A stretch of DNA of 64,000 bases, from the NCBI RefSeq assembly GCF_001647285.1, contig NZ_LRML01000006.1:248001-312000 (forward strand), read 5' to 3'. Origin of the DNA: Rufibacter roseus. Its GTDB lineage: Bacteria > Bacteroidota > Bacteroidia > Cytophagales > Hymenobacteraceae. The notes beneath the pieces were generated by a model that saw only the letters and a list, made by a program, of their open reading frames with translations, ran no database searches and was not told where the DNA came from. Every line of letters begins with the position of its first letter. The stretch's first letter is position 1. The translations under genes and the position numbers were made by a program. Shown here in pieces: positions 7,623 through 17,207 of this stretch.

Positions 7623-9593
7623 TTAGTCATAAAAATTCCACTGCAAACCAAATATCAAACTGAACGGATTAGCAGAATAATAGGGCGTTGTAAAATACCC
7701 TGGGTTTAAACCAGGTATGGCGGTATTTAAATGTCTAGCCTTGATAAAAAGGTTCACTGTTTTGATATCAGCGCTCAAGTAAACATCAGCAGTTGGGTAC
7801 CGCTTTACCGTGAAATCATTCTGCAGGTGAAACTGCTGCGTGACAGGCATATACCCATCTGCTAAGTAGGCGGTATGAAAATTTACATCTACCCCGGTCT
7901 GTACATAAATGGCTCCCTTAAACATTGGCCCATGCACATAGGCTCTGGTTTGCAAATACCATTCAGGCATTCTGATCACATCTTCATCAGCGGTAGCGCT
8001 ATAGAAAACAGTGTTGTCTAAGACAAATGATTTTACGCTGAGTTTGTAGCGCAAACTAGCCTGCAACAAATTAGTCCCTCCTGCTACTTGAGCTGGTTTT
8101 GCCCAATCACCTGCACTCAGAGAGTCTTGGTAGTAAACATAATTTCTAAGATTGGTAAATTTTAGTTCACCTTGTAACAAGTGGTTCTTTATCCTGCCTT
8201 CCAGTACAGCGGCAGACTGATTAACTTGAATATTCTCAAAATCATTGTTCCACTCTAAATGGTTGCTGATGAAAAGATTTTGGAGCAAAGAAGGTGAGTA
8301 AGAAGTTCTGGTTTGCCGAAGTGTGAGGAATTTATACCGTGCCTGCGCATTTATGCGGTAATCTCCGCCTCCTATTTGAAATTCGGCATCAGTGTGCATG
8401 TAAATGTCATTCTTCAATCGAAACTGGGCATCTCCTCCTATGAAATTATCAGCGAAAGTTCTCTTTGCTTGATCTTCATAAAAAAGAACATAATTAAAGG
8501 GGCGGTTTTTAAACTGGTCAACAACCGCTATGCGTCCTCTGGAGGTAACTTCATAATCTCCATCGCGCCGCTTTACATAGGCTCTATATACAAATAGCCG
8601 GCTGTTTCCCATGACACCAAAGGTATTTTCCAGCTTCCTGAAGTTAGATTTATCTGAAGTTTGAGCGGTATCTCTGAGGGCTTGAGGGTAAAATTGCAGC
8701 ACTCTTCTTCTATTTCCCTCCTCGCCTATTGTTTCATAAGGCAGCTGATTGTCAGAGAATTCATTGTCTTGCGCATAAGCATCTATGGTGTGGTATAACT
8801 GAAGCCCAGAACCCAATAGCTTGTACCATTGGGTGGCGTGCACCATCCGCCTTTTCTCTTCTGATGCTGCATAAAACAGCCACACCGCCTCGTTACCATC
8901 AAACAGATCCTCGTCCCCATCCACATTGCCTGCGGGATTAATACCCCCAGACTCTATTTGGTCATGGCTGGTTTGAATGTAGTTGGCCATGATTCTGTAC
9001 CGTTCGTTGGGGCTGGCGTATTGCGTAAAAGCCATTAAACCATAGTGGCTTATCAAGTCGTTCTGTCTGCCGCCTACGCCACCTATTTGCCGCTCAGAAC
9101 TTAACAGTTCATATCCAATGCCTATATTCCAGTTTGGCTTAATGTTGCGGGTGTGCTTAGACTTGAATATTTGCTCACCCAAACTCCCCTGCAGGTAATT
9201 TAGAAAGGTAAAAGGCGATTTTGTATCATAATATTCAATAGACGCAGGATCTGGGGTGTAACGGTCAAGGGTATTACGGCCTAAACGTGTACCTAACACA
9301 GTGGGCATTTGCCAGAACAGAGGCTGAGCCGCAGTGCCCACGTTTCCGAGGTCTTGATGTAACGTAGAATCATAATACCAATGCCGGATTATCGGAAGAT
9401 TGGTTATGGCAGTATCAATGCGTGCAGGGGTTAGGTTGCCTTTAAAAACATCCCGTTCATAAAGCTTCAGCGTAGTTGCCGAACCATAGATGGCTTTGGT
9501 AGTGTCATTTATCACCGAAGACTGGGCTGACGCTGCCAGTCCTATACCTGCAAAACACGCCGTAGCGATAAGCTTCTTATAATTCACGCTCAA
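7623..9593 (-). CDS. Putative porin (Porin_10-like outer-membrane protein)
   Basis: 656 residues with signal peptide MSVNYKKLIATACFAGIGLAASAQ, then a long outer-membrane barrel of alternating strands ending in FGLQWNFYD, a C-terminal aromatic end that suits the barrel insertion machinery. A region with SIEYYDTKSPFTFLNYLQGSLGEQIF near residue 120 is typical of the putative porin family widespread in Bacteroidetes. Its stop lies 29 bases after the end of the 7510 repeat region's spacer, and the start is only 3 bases from the lpxK stop (9596), so both may be on one transcript. Substrate unknown. Confidence 0.75.
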   Translation of the reverse strand: MSVNYKKLIATACFAGIGLAASAQSSVINDTTKAIYGSATTLKLYERDVFKGNLTPARIDTAITNLPIIRHWYYDSTLHQDLGNVGTAAQPLFWQMPTVLGTRLGRNTLDRYTPDPASIEYYDTKSPFTFLNYLQGSLGEQIFKSKHTRNIKPNWNIGIGYELLSSERQIGGVGGRQNDLISHYGLMAFTQYASPNERYRIMANYIQTSHDQIESGGINPAGNVDGDEDLFDGNEAVWLFYAASEEKRRMVHATQWYKLLGSGLQLYHTIDAYAQDNEFSDNQLPYETIGEEGNRRRVLQFYPQALRDTAQTSDKSNFRKLENTFGVMGNSRLFVYRAYVKRRDGDYEVTSRGRIAVVDQFKNRPFNYVLFYEDQAKRTFADNFIGGDAQFRLKNDIYMHTDAEFQIGGGDYRINAQARYKFLTLRQTRTSYSPSLLQNLFISNHLEWNNDFENIQVNQSAAVLEGRIKNHLLQGELKFTNLRNYVYYQDSLSAGDWAKPAQVAGGTNLLQASLRYKLSVKSFVLDNTVFYSATADEDVIRMPEWYLQTRAYVHGPMFKGAIYVQTGVDVNFHTAYLADGYMPVTQQFHLQNDFTVKRYPTADVYLSADIKTVNLFIKARHLNTAIPGLNPGYFTTPYYSANPFSLIFGLQWNFYD

Positions 9594-9595
9594 AT

Positions 9596-10666
9596 TTAAG
9601 AATTAATACCTATGCCCGGCAGTGTTGCCTGCTGCCGGATAAAATCATCAAAAGAAGGTTCTTGTTCGGCAAAGGAAACTGTAATTGGAAGATAGAAGAC
9701 AGGAAGACCCTGCCACACATACTCCAGTTCTTGTGCCTGCCATTTTACGGCATCTTTATGAGTCATGAGTACACTTAGCCCCTGGTCTCTGAACGTGCCC
9801 CAAAAATTTACCACTTCCTTTACCAGCTCAGGAGTATAGGCAGCATGGTCAGAAAACTCAAAGTGCCTGATGATCTCATATCCTTCTTCTGTTAGAAAAT
9901 TCACCAGAGGTCTGGCATTGGCAATACCTGTTACCAGCACCAGTTTTTTACCTAACGCCTGAACCTTTCCGAAAGGTACGGCGGCGGCGTAAACTATTTC
10001 AGAAAAAAACACGGGGGTTCCTTTTTTGGTGTACATGCCAATCTTATGGGCAATGTTCTGTTTCTCCCTTTCCGCCAGTAAAGCAGGGCATTTAGTAACC
10101 ACTACCCCTTGTGCTCTTTTTGCTCCTGAACGAGGTTCTCTTAGCCTGCCAGCCGGCAGAGGTAAATCATTAGTAAATACTTTGTTATAGTCTGTCAGCA
10201 ATAAATAGGTAGAAGCTGTAACAGCACGGTGCTGAAATGCATCATCTAGAAGTATAATATCCAAATCAGGTTGCAGTTCCAAGAGTTTCTTTATGCCTGT
10301 CTCTCGTTTTTCGCAAACCGCCACCGTCACGTTGGGTAAGTTCTGCAGGTACTGAAATGGCTCGTCACCTAAAGTAGCGGCCGTTTCTTTAGCGCTACCC
10401 AATACAAATCCTTTTGTTTGCCGCTTATACCCCCTACTCAAAATTGCCATCTTTTTGGGCTGTAACATTCTTGCCAAGTACTCTACCAAAGGTGTTTTTC
10501 CGGTACCGCCTACGGCGAGATTGCCCACACAAATAACCGGCACGGGCGCCTGATACGTAGAGAAAAAACTGTGATGGTACAGGTAGTTCCGAGCGCGCAT
10601 AACAGTTCCGTACACCCAAGAAAAGGGCAAAAGCAAGAACCGCAGTATAAGAAACAAGAGCCGCAT
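9596..10666 (-). CDS. lpxK: Tetraacyldisaccharide 4'-kinase
   Basis: 356 residues from the ATG at 10666. The reading frame extends further upstream but would cross into the divergent gene's promoter region. The N-terminal membrane helix MRLLFLILRFLLLPFSWVYG is followed by the Walker A loop GNLAVGGTGKTP (residues ~48-59). Next come LSRGYKR, LGDEP and DDAFQHR, the hallmark of LpxK, then DLPLPAGRLREP. LpxK phosphorylates the 4' position of the lipid A disaccharide at the inner membrane. It is divergent from the Nif3-like gene. A perfect TACTTTTG box sits only 6 bases before the ATG, which would give a nearly leaderless mRNA. Confidence 0.93.
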   Translation of the reverse strand: MRLLFLILRFLLLPFSWVYGTVMRARNYLYHHSFFSTYQAPVPVICVGNLAVGGTGKTPLVEYLARMLQPKKMAILSRGYKRQTKGFVLGSAKETAATLGDEPFQYLQNLPNVTVAVCEKRETGIKKLLELQPDLDIILLDDAFQHRAVTASTYLLLTDYNKVFTNDLPLPAGRLREPRSGAKRAQGVVVTKCPALLAEREKQNIAHKIGMYTKKGTPVFFSEIVYAAAVPFGKVQALGKKLVLVTGIANARPLVNFLTEEGYEIIRHFEFSDHAAYTPELVKEVVNFWGTFRDQGLSVLMTHKDAVKWQAQELEYVWQGLPVFYLPITVSFAEQEPSFDDFIRQQATLPGIGINS

Positions 10667-10672
10667 CACGTA

Positions 10673-10680
10673 CAAAAGTA
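10673..10680 (-). promoter_or_regulatory. Bacteroidetes -7 box of lpxK
   Basis: On the minus strand TACTTTTG matches TAnnTTTG. The ATG of lpxK is 6 bases downstream, so transcription would begin at or next to the start codon. Confidence 0.45.
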
Positions 10681-10726
10681 GCTGAATTTTAACTTTCTTT
10701 GCAGACTTACTCCCTAAAGCCAAACA

Positions 10727-11824
10727 ATGACCAAAATAAAAGATGTTGTAAGGGCACTGGAACAATATGCCCCTCCCGCCTATCAAGAAGCCTATGACAA
10801 TGCCTTGTTACAGGTAGGTGACCCAGAAGCAACCGTCAATCGGGTATTAGTAACTTTAGATTGTACAGAAGAAGTTGTGGAGGAAGCGATAGAGCGTGGG
10901 TGCAATTTAATAGTAGCGCATCACCCAGTCATTTTCAAAGCTTTAAAAAGTTTGACAGGTCGCACACCAGTGGAACGCACGTTGCTAAAGGCGCTGAAGC
11001 ACCAAATAGCTATTTTTGCCTGCCACACTAATTTAGACCATGTGCACAATGGCGTCAATGCCAAACTCTGTGAGAAACTAGGCATTGAAAATACCAGAAT
11101 TCTGGCGCCTAAATCAAACTTACTTACCAAACTAGAATTCTTTGTACCGGTTGAAGACACAGAAAAAGTGCTGGAGGCAGTACATGCTGCCGGCGCCGGT
11201 CAAATTGGGGAGTATACCGACTGTAGCTTTAGAATAACCGGCACCGGACGCTTTACCCCCTCATCGCAAGCAAATCCGCATATTGGCCAAACAGGCAAAA
11301 CCGAGGAGACAATAGAAAACCGGATTGAGGTAATTTTCCCGAGCTTTAAACAAAACCAAGTGATGCGGGCCCTGCTCAAAGCCCACCCTTATGAAGAAGT
11401 AGCTCATTTTCTGATAGAACTTGAAAACGAGAATCAGGAAGTAGGCGCTGGTATGATAGGCGAATTAGAAACTGCTTTAACAGCCGAGGAATTTGCCCAG
11501 CACCTAAAAAAGCAATTGAACCTCATAACGTTCAAGCATACAGCCTGGCCAGATAAATTAATTAAAAAAGTAGCTGTTTGCGGAGGAGCCGGCAGCTTTT
11601 TGTTAAGCAAAGCAAAAGCCGCCGGAGCCGATGTTTTTGTGACCGCCGATCTAAAGTACCATGAGTTTTTTGAGGCAAACAGCAAAATGGCTTTGGTAGA
11701 CGTAGGGCATTATGAAAGCGAAGTTTACACGAAGGAGCTTTTTTATGATATACTTACAAAAACTTTTTCTAATTTTGCAGTCGATTTGTCAGCCACTAAC
11801 ACAAATCCCGTTAGACACAGCTAA
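10727..11824 (+). CDS. Nif3-like dinuclear metal centre hexameric protein
   Basis: 365 residues. Metal-binding signatures of the YbgI/YqfO (Nif3) family are visible: LIVAHHPVIFKALKSL near residue 63, CHTNLDHVHNG near 100 and a C-terminal VDVGHYESE. Between the two halves (~residues 120-240) is the YqfO/CutA-like insert (KLEFFVPVEDTEKVLEAVHAAGAG), typical of the longer members. The family has been linked to GTP cyclohydrolase I type 2-like activity and metal handling, but the true role is uncertain. It lies 6 bases before the zinc-ribbon gene, a pairing I recall as common in Bacteroidetes. Confidence 0.88.
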   Translation: MTKIKDVVRALEQYAPPAYQEAYDNALLQVGDPEATVNRVLVTLDCTEEVVEEAIERGCNLIVAHHPVIFKALKSLTGRTPVERTLLKALKHQIAIFACHTNLDHVHNGVNAKLCEKLGIENTRILAPKSNLLTKLEFFVPVEDTEKVLEAVHAAGAGQIGEYTDCSFRITGTGRFTPSSQANPHIGQTGKTEETIENRIEVIFPSFKQNQVMRALLKAHPYEEVAHFLIELENENQEVGAGMIGELETALTAEEFAQHLKKQLNLITFKHTAWPDKLIKKVAVCGGAGSFLLSKAKAAGADVFVTADLKYHEFFEANSKMALVDVGHYESEVYTKELFYDILTKTFSNFAVDLSATNTNPVRHS

Positions 11825-11830
11825 ATATAC

Positions 11831-12565
11831 ATGGAAAGTACTGTAGCAAGTAAATTAGATGCACTTCTAAGACTTCAGAGCTTAGATTCTCAACTAGATC
11901 AAATCCTGCAAGTAAGAGGCGACCTTCCAGAAGAAGTTCGCGATTTGGAAGATGAAATCGCCGGCTACCAAGTACGCGTAAGCAAATTTGATGAGGAAAT
12001 TGCGGATCTCCAGCAGTCAATTGCCAACCGCAAGCAGGCTATTAAAGACTCCGAAAAACTGATCAAGAAGTACGAGGAGCAGCAGGAGAATGTGCGCAAT
12101 AACCGCGAGTTTGACGCCATCACCAAAGAAGTTGAACTGCAGAAATTGGAAATTCAGATCAACGAGAAAAAAATTCGTGAGGCTAATTTCCAGATAGAGC
12201 AGAAAAACCAGGATATCCAGGAAACCAAAAACAGACTGGAGGAGCGCCAAAAAGACCTTAACTCTAAAAACGCCGAACTACAAGTTATGGTGAATGAGAG
12301 CGAGGAAGATGAGCGCCGCCTGAACAAAGAAAAGGAAGAGGCGATGAAACAAATTGAAGATCGTCTTCTTTTCGCCTATAACCGTATCCGCAAGAATGTA
12401 CGCAATGGCTTAGCGGTTGTAATGGTAAAACGTGACGCCTGCGGCGGATGTTTTAACACCGTTCCTCCTCAACGCCAGTCTGACATTGCTTCAAAAAAGA
12501 AAATTACTGTTTGCGAGCACTGCGGCCGTATTTTAGCCGATGTTGAGCAAAAAGCTATTGCCTAG
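11831..12565 (+). CDS. C4-type zinc-ribbon coiled-coil protein
   Basis: 244 residues. Residues ~10-175 form a long antiparallel coiled coil rich in Glu/Lys/Gln, and the C-terminus has a four-cysteine zinc ribbon (DACGGCFNTVPPQ ... CEHCGRIL, near residues 200-235). This is the conserved zf-RING_7 / C4-type zinc-ribbon family, possibly nucleic-acid binding; its exact role is not established. It follows the Nif3-like gene by 6 bases, so the two are probably cotranscribed. A strong terminator follows at 12588-12617. Confidence 0.88.
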   Translation: MESTVASKLDALLRLQSLDSQLDQILQVRGDLPEEVRDLEDEIAGYQVRVSKFDEEIADLQQSIANRKQAIKDSEKLIKKYEEQQENVRNNREFDAITKEVELQKLEIQINEKKIREANFQIEQKNQDIQETKNRLEERQKDLNSKNAELQVMVNESEEDERRLNKEKEEAMKQIEDRLLFAYNRIRKNVRNGLAVVMVKRDACGGCFNTVPPQRQSDIASKKKITVCEHCGRILADVEQKAIA

Positions 12566-12587
12566 TATTAGGTACAGTTGAATAATG

Positions 12588-12617
12588 AAAAAGGATGGTT
12601 TTGCCATCCTTTTTTTG
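12588..12617 (+). terminator. Intrinsic terminator
   Basis: AAAAAGGATGG, loop TTTTG, CCATCCTTTTTTT. It closes the Nif3/zinc-ribbon operon. Confidence 0.9.
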
Positions 12618-12735
12618 TGACTGTTCATTTATATCTGCAGTAAACTACATCGCCCACAGCCCATAGAAAGCCTGAAGATTTTGTAAATCTGCGCTTTCTG
12701 TTTTCATTGCCGCTGATCATATCTGGCTTAATTGC

Positions 12736-14034
12736 ATGTTACAGCTTTCAATCTCTTACCAGCAGCTACCGGTCCCAATTGAGGAGTGGAAACAGAAAGC
12801 AATAGTATGGGCAAACCAACATCACGAGGCAGTAGCTTACTATTCCTCAAATAATATTGACTATCGCCACGGCGCATTTAAAAATTTGCTTGGGGTCCGG
12901 AAATGCTGCCAAGGCTCCAATAGTGTTATTGCCTCCACTTGGCAGGAGTTAAAAAATCTACAAGAAAGCACTGTTACTCCTCTTCTCGGGTTTCTGACGT
13001 ATGATCTGAAGAACAGCCTGGAAAATCTTACAAGCCAACACCCTGATAACATTGGCTTTCCTGAGCTTGCATTTTTTGCACCAGAAGCATACATCCATTT
13101 TGAGGAAGAAACTCTTACCGTCTATTCTGAAGTAGATTCACCTGATTCTATTATACAAGCTATTTCATCCACTACGTTTTCAAGCAGTTTCCCAAAAAAC
13201 AGCCTTAAAACAGTAGCCCGCATCTCTAGAGAAGAGTATATACAAAGCGTTCAAAAACTACAGCAACATATTGTAGAAGGCGATGTATATGAAATCAATT
13301 TCTGTCAGGAATTTTACGCTGAACAAGCAAGCCTTGATCCGGTACAAGTATATTTTAAGCTAAACGAGATTTCCCCCACCCCTTTTTCTGGCTTCTTGAA
13401 ATGGCATGATAAATACCTGCTTTGCGCAAGCCCTGAGCGGTTTTTGAAAAAAGAAAATGACCTGCTGATATCTCAACCTATCAAAGGCACCATTCGAAGA
13501 GGAAGTACCCCAGAAGAGGACTTGGCCAATAAAGCCACTCTTGCCTCAAGTGAAAAAGAACGCGCAGAAAACATGATGATCGTGGACTTGGTACGAAACG
13601 ATCTAAACCGTGTAGCAGCAATAGGAACTGTAAAAGTGGAGGAGTTTTTTGGTTTGTATGGCTTTCAGCATGTATGGCAGATGATCTCCACCATTACCGG
13701 AAAACTTTCACCTGAAGCGGACGCAGTGCAGGCTTTACAAGCTGCTTTCCCAATGGGAAGCATGACCGGAGCGCCTAAAATAAAAGCACTAGAGCTTATA
13801 GAAAAGTACGAGAAAACGAAGCGTGGACTTTATTCTGGTAGTTTCGGCTACTTTTTACCAAACGGTGATTTTGATTTCAATGTGGTGATAAGGAGCATAC
13901 AGTATAATGCCGCCACCAGATATCTCAATTATGAAGTAGGTAGCGCCATTACGTATGATTCAGTCCCGGAACAGGAATATGAAGAATGCCTTTTAAAAGC
14001 TTTTGCCATCAAATCAGTATTAGAGAAGCATTGA
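12736..14034 (+). CDS. pabB: Aminodeoxychorismate synthase component I
   Basis: 432 residues of the chorismate-binding family. Seen: SPERFLKKENDLLISQPIKGTIRRG (residues ~233-257), MIVDLVRNDLNRVA and GSMTGAPKIKALELIEKYE. The Lys in PIKGT is the residue that separates PabB (covalent intermediate) from anthranilate or isochorismate enzymes, which have PIAGT, so this is pabB rather than trpE. It makes 4-amino-4-deoxychorismate for folate. The N-terminal domain is shorter than in E. coli, which is common in Bacteroidetes. No glutaminase (pabA) or lyase (pabC) gene is adjacent. Confidence 0.88.
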   Translation: MLQLSISYQQLPVPIEEWKQKAIVWANQHHEAVAYYSSNNIDYRHGAFKNLLGVRKCCQGSNSVIASTWQELKNLQESTVTPLLGFLTYDLKNSLENLTSQHPDNIGFPELAFFAPEAYIHFEEETLTVYSEVDSPDSIIQAISSTTFSSSFPKNSLKTVARISREEYIQSVQKLQQHIVEGDVYEINFCQEFYAEQASLDPVQVYFKLNEISPTPFSGFLKWHDKYLLCASPERFLKKENDLLISQPIKGTIRRGSTPEEDLANKATLASSEKERAENMMIVDLVRNDLNRVAAIGTVKVEEFFGLYGFQHVWQMISTITGKLSPEADAVQALQAAFPMGSMTGAPKIKALELIEKYEKTKRGLYSGSFGYFLPNGDFDFNVVIRSIQYNAATRYLNYEVGSAITYDSVPEQEYEECLLKAFAIKSVLEKH

Positions 14035-14118
14035 TTTTACTTAACGAAGAGGTAATACTTACTTAAGAGTTCTTCAAACTAATTTATATACTTTTATTAT
14101 CCGATTTCCCCTAACCAA

Positions 14119-14244
14119 ATGAGAAATGAACTTATCGGGCATTATATCATGAACAAAGTAGTTGGCATTGGAGAAACTGCCTATAGTATTCTTTGCTTGC
14201 GCGAGGGCTCTTCCGGTCCTTTGAAGCTTGAACTAAAGAATTGA
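14119..14244 (+). CDS. Possible 41-residue small protein
   Basis: An ATG at 14119 opens a 41-codon frame (MRNELIGHYIMNKVVGIG...LELKN) ending at 14244. A hairpin terminator follows at 14273-14303, so a short transcript from this spot is plausible. There is no recognisable domain; it could be the remnant of a longer gene. It occupies the 348-bp gap between pabB and miaB, which otherwise shows only the terminator and the miaB promoter. Confidence 0.3.
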   Translation: MRNELIGHYIMNKVVGIGETAYSILCLREGSSGPLKLELKN

Positions 14245-14272
14245 TCTAGACCATATTCAAAAATTTAATAGC

Positions 14273-14303
14273 AAAGTCTGCTCACCCTAGGCAGGCTTTT
14301 TTT
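14273..14303 (+). terminator. Intrinsic terminator
   Basis: AAAGTCTGC, loop of 9, GCAGGCTTTTTTT. It lies after the small frame and before the miaB promoter. Confidence 0.7.
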
Positions 14304-14357
14304 ATGTAAGAACCTCAAAAATAAGCTGCCATTCTGTCACAAGCACCTAGATTTACG

Positions 14358-14365
14358 TATCTTTG
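14358..14365 (+). promoter_or_regulatory. Bacteroidetes -7 box of miaB
   Basis: TATCTTTG matches TAnnTTTG exactly, 17 bases before the miaB ATG. Confidence 0.6.
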
Positions 14366-14382
14366 CGCTTTATTAACAAGAC

Positions 14383-15822
14383 ATGCATTCACCTATTCTG
14401 GATTTAGATTTTATAGATAGCCGTACCCCTGAGCAGGCATCAGCCACTTCATGTGACACCAAAGTCACTGAAGAAACTAATACTGGACGGCAGCGCAAAC
14501 TCTACATTGAAAGCTATGGCTGCCAGATGAACTTCTCTGACAGCGAGATAGTGTCTTCTATATTGTTTGAGGCAGGATTTGATACCACCTCTGAAGCCGC
14601 CAACGCTGACCTGGTGCTGTTGAACACCTGTTCCATACGTGAAAAAGCAGAGCAGACCGTTAGACACCGCTTAACCCAGCTACAGCATTTAAAAAAGAAA
14701 AGACCGGGAATGGTAGTGGGTGTACTGGGTTGTATGGCGGAACGCCTGAAGAAAAACCTGCTGGAGGAAGAAAAGATGGTAGACCTGGTGGTGGGTCCTG
14801 ATGCGTACCGTGATCTTCCATCGCTTATCAATGAGGTAGACGAGGGGCAGAAAGCCGTGAATGTTCTTCTTTCAAGAGAAGAAACCTACGCAGATATAAA
14901 TCCAATCAGGCTGAACAGCAACGGCGTGAGTGCTTTCGTTTCTATCATGCGGGGCTGTGACAATATGTGCTCCTTCTGCGTGGTGCCTTTTACCCGTGGC
15001 CGCGAACGTAGCCGTGATGCGCATTCAATTGTACGCGAGGCGCAGGATCTGGTAAAACAGGGCTATAAAGAAGTTACCTTGCTGGGCCAGAACGTTGACT
15101 CCTATAAATGGCAATCTGAAGACGGAGTTGAAAAAGTAAACTTTGCCCAGCTGCTGGAAAGGGTGGCCTTAATCAGTCCAGATTTAAGGGTTCGATTCTC
15201 TACCTCCCACCCCAAAGACATTACAGATGAAGTGTTGTACACCATGAAGAAGTACGACAACATCTGCAAATACATACATTTGCCAGCACAAAGCGGTAAC
15301 TCCAGAGTTCTTGAGCTGATGAACCGCACCTATGACCGCAACTGGTACATAGAACGCGTTGACGCCATCAGAAGAATTTTAGGTGAGGATTGCGGTATTT
15401 CTACTGACATGATTGCTGGTTTCTGTTCTGAAACCGAAGAAGAACACCAAGATACCTTGTCTTTGATTGACTACGTGCAGTACGACTATGCCTACATGTT
15501 CTTTTATTCTGAGCGCCCCGGCACGTTGGCAGCCAGAAAACTACAAGATGACATTCCGCTGGAAGTGAAGAAGCGCCGTTTACAGGAAATTATAGACAAG
15601 CAGCGGGAGTACTCCCAGATAAGAAATCAATTGGCAGTTGGCCAAGTGCAGAAAGTGCTGGTGGAAGGATTTTCTAAGCGTTCAGATGAAATGCTCAGTG
15701 GCCGTAACGATCAAAACAAGGTGGTCATTTTCCCTAAACAACATTTCAAAAAAGGAGATTATGTGAATGTCTTGATTACCGACTGCTCTGTAGGTACTTT
15801 GTTTGGAGAGCCAGTTCATTAA
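14383..15822 (+). CDS. miaB: tRNA-2-methylthio-N6-dimethylallyladenosine synthase
   Basis: 479 residues. The N-terminal UPF0004 domain starts at [17 protein letters not shown] and has cluster cysteines near residues 47, 83 and 117. The radical-SAM motif [21 protein letters not shown] has Cys 192, 196 and 199. A C-terminal TRAM domain follows (residues ~405-478). MiaB adds the methylthio group to i6A37 of tRNAs reading UNN codons. It works in the same pathway as the MiaE-like gene at 6837. The first ~35 residues precede the conserved core, which is usual in this phylum. Confidence 0.95.
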   Translation: MHSPILDLDFIDSRTPEQASATSCDTKVTEETNTGRQRKLYIESYGCQMNFSDSEIVSSILFEAGFDTTSEAANADLVLLNTCSIREKAEQTVRHRLTQLQHLKKKRPGMVVGVLGCMAERLKKNLLEEEKMVDLVVGPDAYRDLPSLINEVDEGQKAVNVLLSREETYADINPIRLNSNGVSAFVSIMRGCDNMCSFCVVPFTRGRERSRDAHSIVREAQDLVKQGYKEVTLLGQNVDSYKWQSEDGVEKVNFAQLLERVALISPDLRVRFSTSHPKDITDEVLYTMKKYDNICKYIHLPAQSGNSRVLELMNRTYDRNWYIERVDAIRRILGEDCGISTDMIAGFCSETEEEHQDTLSLIDYVQYDYAYMFFYSERPGTLAARKLQDDIPLEVKKRRLQEIIDKQREYSQIRNQLAVGQVQKVLVEGFSKRSDEMLSGRNDQNKVVIFPKQHFKKGDYVNVLITDCSVGTLFGEPVH

Positions 15823-15923
15823 TTTGGAAATTTGGTGATGAGGAGATTTGAAGTTAAATCTTTTCTTTGGCAGGCGTTCTGCATTTCCAAATCTTCACAT
15901 TTTCAAATCTACACATCTAACGC
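15823..15923. repeat. Low-complexity ATTTGAA-type repeat spacer
   Basis: The spacer has GGAAATTTGG...GGAGATTTGAAG on one side and ATTTCCAAATCTTCACATTTTCAAATC on the other, partly inverted copies of each other. This style of spacer repeat is familiar from Cytophagales genomes. No promoter box is clear here. Confidence 0.45.
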
Positions 15924-17207
15924 ATGCGCGATATAGAGATTCAGTCTGTTAAACAACGCTTTGGTATAATAGGTAATTCTCCGTTGTTGAACCACGCTAT
16001 TCAGGTGGCGGTTCAGGTGGCTCCTACTGACATGACCGTTCTTATTTCAGGTGAGAGTGGAAGCGGAAAAGAATCATTTTCCAAAATCATTCATCAACTG
16101 AGCCCCCGCAAGCACGGACAGTTCATAGCTATCAACTGCGGCGCTATTCCGGAGGGAACCATAGACTCTGAACTGTTTGGCCATGAGAAAGGCTCCTTTA
16201 CGGGCGCCCAAGAGGCACGCAAGGGATATTTTGAGGTCACCAACGGAGGCACCATTTTTCTGGATGAAATTGGGGAAATGCCTTTAGGAACCCAAGCCCG
16301 CCTGCTCCGGGTGTTGGAAAACGGCGAATTCATTAAAGTGGGTTCTTCTAAAGTGTTAAAAACAGACGTGCGCGTAGTGGCGGCCACTAACGTTAACCTG
16401 TTGCAGGCGGTAGAACGGGGGCAGTTCAGAGAAGATCTGTATTACCGCCTGAACACAGTTCCCATCAACGTCCCGCCCCTGCGTGAGCGTGGAGATGACA
16501 TACATTTGCTGTTCAGAAAATTCGCCTCTGACTTTGCCGAGCGGTACCATGTGAAGCCGGTCACCCTTTACCCAGATGCGGTACGGGAGTTGCTGCGCTA
16601 TCGCTTCCCGGGTAACATCCGTCAGCTCAAAAATATTGTAGAGCAGATTTCCGTTTTGGAGTATGACAGAGAAGTAAACGCTGAAACTCTGCGCAAGTAC
16701 CTGCCCCAGGAGCAAATTAACCAGCTGCCAGCTTTGTTTAACGGTGCTAAAGCCGGTGCTGACGGTGCTGCCGGCATTTCTGAGCGCGACTTGCTGTACA
16801 AAGTGCTTTTTGACATGCGCAAAGACATGAATGACTTAAAGCAGGTTGTTTTTGATTTATTATCGCATCAGCAGGAAGATTCGGAACTACTTAAGGCCAA
16901 TAGTCATTTGTTTGATGAAGTCAGAAACTTTGAGCCACCGGTTTACCGCCAAACTCCAGAGCGCCGCGAAGGCTATGTGCTGACGGTTAGTGACCAGCAT
17001 GAAGAGGAAGACTACGAGGAAAAAGTAGAAGATATTGCCCACGAAACTGAAGAAGAAAGCCTTTCTTTAGAACAAAAAGAAAAGGAAATGATACTGAAGG
17101 CGTTGAAGAAACATGGGAACAAGCGGAAATATGCCGCCAAAGACCTGGGAATCTCTGAACGCACCCTTTACAGAAAATTAAAACAATACGACATTGAAGA
17201 CCTATAA
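15924..17207 (+). CDS. Sigma-54-dependent transcriptional activator (AAA+ and Fis-type HTH)
   Basis: 427 residues with no receiver or sensor domain in front. The AAA+ domain begins almost at once: Walker A GESGSGKES (residues 43-51), the sigma-54 contact loop GSFTGA (90-95), GGTIFLDEIGEMPL as Walker B, and RFPGNIRQLKN. A variable acidic region (~300-385) precedes a Fis-type helix-turn-helix (KKHGNKRKYAAKDLGISERTLYRKLKQY). It opens promoters used by RpoN. Without a sensor domain it may be controlled by level or by a partner. A candidate sigma-54 promoter lies about 2.9 kb downstream, before groES. Confidence 0.92.
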   Translation: MRDIEIQSVKQRFGIIGNSPLLNHAIQVAVQVAPTDMTVLISGESGSGKESFSKIIHQLSPRKHGQFIAINCGAIPEGTIDSELFGHEKGSFTGAQEARKGYFEVTNGGTIFLDEIGEMPLGTQARLLRVLENGEFIKVGSSKVLKTDVRVVAATNVNLLQAVERGQFREDLYYRLNTVPINVPPLRERGDDIHLLFRKFASDFAERYHVKPVTLYPDAVRELLRYRFPGNIRQLKNIVEQISVLEYDREVNAETLRKYLPQEQINQLPALFNGAKAGADGAAGISERDLLYKVLFDMRKDMNDLKQVVFDLLSHQQEDSELLKANSHLFDEVRNFEPPVYRQTPERREGYVLTVSDQHEEEDYEEKVEDIAHETEEESLSLEQKEKEMILKALKKHGNKRKYAAKDLGISERTLYRKLKQYDIEDL

